Shown here one piece after another: positions 7,606-7,915 of a DNA stretch of 7,915 nucleotides. Each line of letters opens with the position of its first letter. Within the stretch, counting starts at the first letter, position 1. The notes under the pieces were generated by a model. The model did not search any database. It saw only the letters and a list, made by a program, of their open reading frames with translations, and was not told the DNA's origin. The stretch is from Spirochaetaceae bacterium. Lineage in GTDB: Bacteria; Spirochaetota; Spirochaetia; B11-G9. Position numbers and translations under genes: made by a program. The DNA is taken from assembly GCA_030643345.1 (NCBI GenBank), contig DAOWMA010000078.1, forward strand, positions 1 through 7,915, read 5' to 3'.

Positions 7606-7642
7606 CCACTTTCTGATAAATTTACCCACTTTCCCCCACTCC
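7606..7642 (-). promoter_or_regulatory. Probable MraZ operator: three GTGG boxes on a 10-bp grid
   Basis: On the minus strand GGAGTGG (7642-7636), AAAGTGG (7632-7626) and AAAGTGG (7612-7606) lie at offsets 0, 10 and 30 bp; the slot at 20 bp (7622-7616) is AATTTAT and does not match. MraZ is known to bind several short G-rich repeats (TGGG-type in E. coli, AAAGTG-type in Mycoplasma) spaced about one helical turn apart near its own promoter, which fits this array. It sits just downstream of the -10 box, in the leader, and the last box overlaps the mraZ ribosome binding site. Autoregulation is inferred from family knowledge; the repeats and spacing are seen directly. Confidence 0.75.
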
Positions 7643-7649
7643 TGCATCT

Positions 7650-7677
7650 ATTTTACCCCATAAAAACCAATTGTCAA
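7650..7677 (-). promoter_or_regulatory. Main sigma70-type promoter of the dcw operon
   Basis: The minus strand has a perfect -35 box TTGACA (7677-7672), a 16-base spacer, and a -10 box TAAAAT (7655-7650; five of six consensus bases). The predicted transcription start is about 7643 (an A), leaving a leader of about 45 bases before the mraZ ATG. It is the best promoter match I noticed while reading the window. The tight downstream packing suggests it serves the whole cluster. Confidence 0.75.
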
Positions 7678-7722
7678 CATAAGAGAAATTTTATTAAAGA
7701 TAAAACGCAAAGATGCCGACAA

Positions 7723-7743
7723 TATACACTTAACAGATGTATA
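7723..7743. repeat. Imperfectly understood inverted repeat TATACA-N9-TGTATA
   Basis: Six-base perfect arms (7723-7728 and 7738-7743) flank a 9-base centre, giving a 21-bp dyad like a dimeric regulator site. It lies upstream of both divergent promoters. The arms are short and AT-rich, so chance occurrence is quite possible; the function is unknown. Confidence 0.3.
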
Positions 7744-7760
7744 GTATTTTATTTTTCCCC

Positions 7761-7788
7761 TTGACAAAATTGAGATATATGATGGAAT
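7761..7788 (+). promoter_or_regulatory. Candidate promoter of the divergent gene
   Basis: A perfect -35 box TTGACA (7761-7766) is followed after 16 bases by TGGAAT (7783-7788), a four-of-six -10 match preceded by an extended TG (7780-7781). It would start transcription near 7795, leaving only about 5 bases of leader before the ATG at 7800. The -35 box is convincing; the -10 assignment is weak. Confidence 0.35.
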
Positions 7789-7799
7789 TGATATATTAA

Positions 7800-7915
7800 A
7801 TGACAAGTATCACACACATACTAAGATATCCGGAAGGTGATGAAAAGGAAATTGAGCAGAGCCTTAATTTTAATCAAATAATCGATCTAAACGGCACTCC
7901 CCTCAGATTGCCGAT
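7800..7915 (+). CDS. Unidentified protein, N-terminal fragment (cut by window edge)
   Basis: An open frame of 38 codons starts at ATG 7800 and runs off the right edge without a stop. An in-frame TAA lies immediately before the ATG, and no other good start follows, so the start is fixed if the gene is real. The peptide opens MTSITHILRYPEGDEKEIEQ and continues with a stretch ending DLNGTPLRLP. It has no signal peptide or membrane helix in this part and is mixed charged and polar. The Shine-Dalgarno is poor: only GGA about 13 bases upstream. I do not recognise the family. Support comes from the open frame, coding-like composition, a perfect -35 box upstream, and the divergent position where a neighbouring transcription unit is expected. 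Confidence 0.6.
   Translation, partial: MTSITHILRYPEGDEKEIEQSLNFNQIIDLNGTPLRLP

Larger units (their letters stand above)
7599..7799. other. Divergent intergenic regulatory region
   Basis: These 201 bases separate mraZ (minus) from an unidentified plus-strand gene. They hold the dcw promoter and MraZ boxes on the left side, a possible promoter for the divergent gene on the right, and an inverted repeat between the two -35 boxes, which are 83 bases apart. The middle is AT-rich. I see no tRNA, no terminator-like hairpin with a T run, and no further open frame of note. Confidence 0.7.

Noticed and set aside
7504..7764. Plus-strand open frame of 86 codons over the mraZ start and the intergenic region
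   Set aside because: It runs antisense to mraZ and through the dcw promoter and operator, and its peptide looks non-coding (Phe/Pro/His-rich).
7738..7767. Second minus-strand promoter upstream of the main one (TTGTCA with TATACA or TACTAT)
   Set aside because: The -10 candidates match only four of six bases and the spacers are 15 or 18; the promoter at 7650-7677 is far better.
7770..7797. Alternative plus-strand promoter TTGAGA-N16-TATATT
   Set aside because: Both boxes match five of six bases, but the start site would fall near 7804, inside the reading frame after its only ATG.

Overview
The window holds most of a division and cell wall (dcw) cluster from a diderm-type bacterium of fairly low GC content. 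All of the cluster lies on the minus strand. In transcription order, right to left, it reads mraZ, rsmH, ftsL, murF, mraY, ftsW, ftsQ, ftsA, ftsZ. FtsZ is cut by the left edge after 43 codons. The protein character and the shortened gene set (no ftsI, murE, murD, murG, murC or ddl in the run) most resemble what I recall of spirochaete dcw clusters such as those of Treponema relatives. That assignment comes from memory, not from a search, so it is moderate at best.

Layout: positions 7800-7915 carry the first 38 codons of a divergent plus-strand gene that I do not recognise. Positions 7599-7799 form a 201-base intergenic region. It holds a clear sigma70-type promoter for the cluster (TTGACA, 16-base spacer, TAAAAT), a probable MraZ operator of three GTGG boxes on a 10-bp grid in the mraZ leader, a weaker promoter for the divergent gene, and an inverted repeat between the two promoters. 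From mraZ leftwards to ftsA the genes are packed as one operon. Junctions run from 8-base overlaps (ftsL/murF, murF/mraY), through TTGA and TAATG overlaps (ftsW/ftsQ, mraY/ftsW), to gaps of 1, 3 and 38 bases. No terminator is visible, so transcription probably continues through ftsZ beyond the window.

How the genes work together: MraZ is the likely autoregulator. RsmH methylates 16S rRNA. MurF completes the cytoplasmic UDP-MurNAc-pentapeptide, and MraY moves phospho-MurNAc-pentapeptide to undecaprenyl phosphate to make lipid I. FtsW is the SEDS-family septal glycan polymerase. FtsL and FtsQ are bitopic divisome scaffold proteins. FtsA anchors FtsZ filaments to the membrane through its C-terminal helix. 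The septal transpeptidase (FtsI/PBP3) that normally pairs with FtsW must be encoded elsewhere.

I see no novel enzymatic system here; this is a core locus. The points worth a second look are the operator layout at mraZ, the TTG starts of ftsQ and ftsA, the trimmed gene content, substitutions in the SEDS motifs of FtsW, and the unidentified divergent gene.
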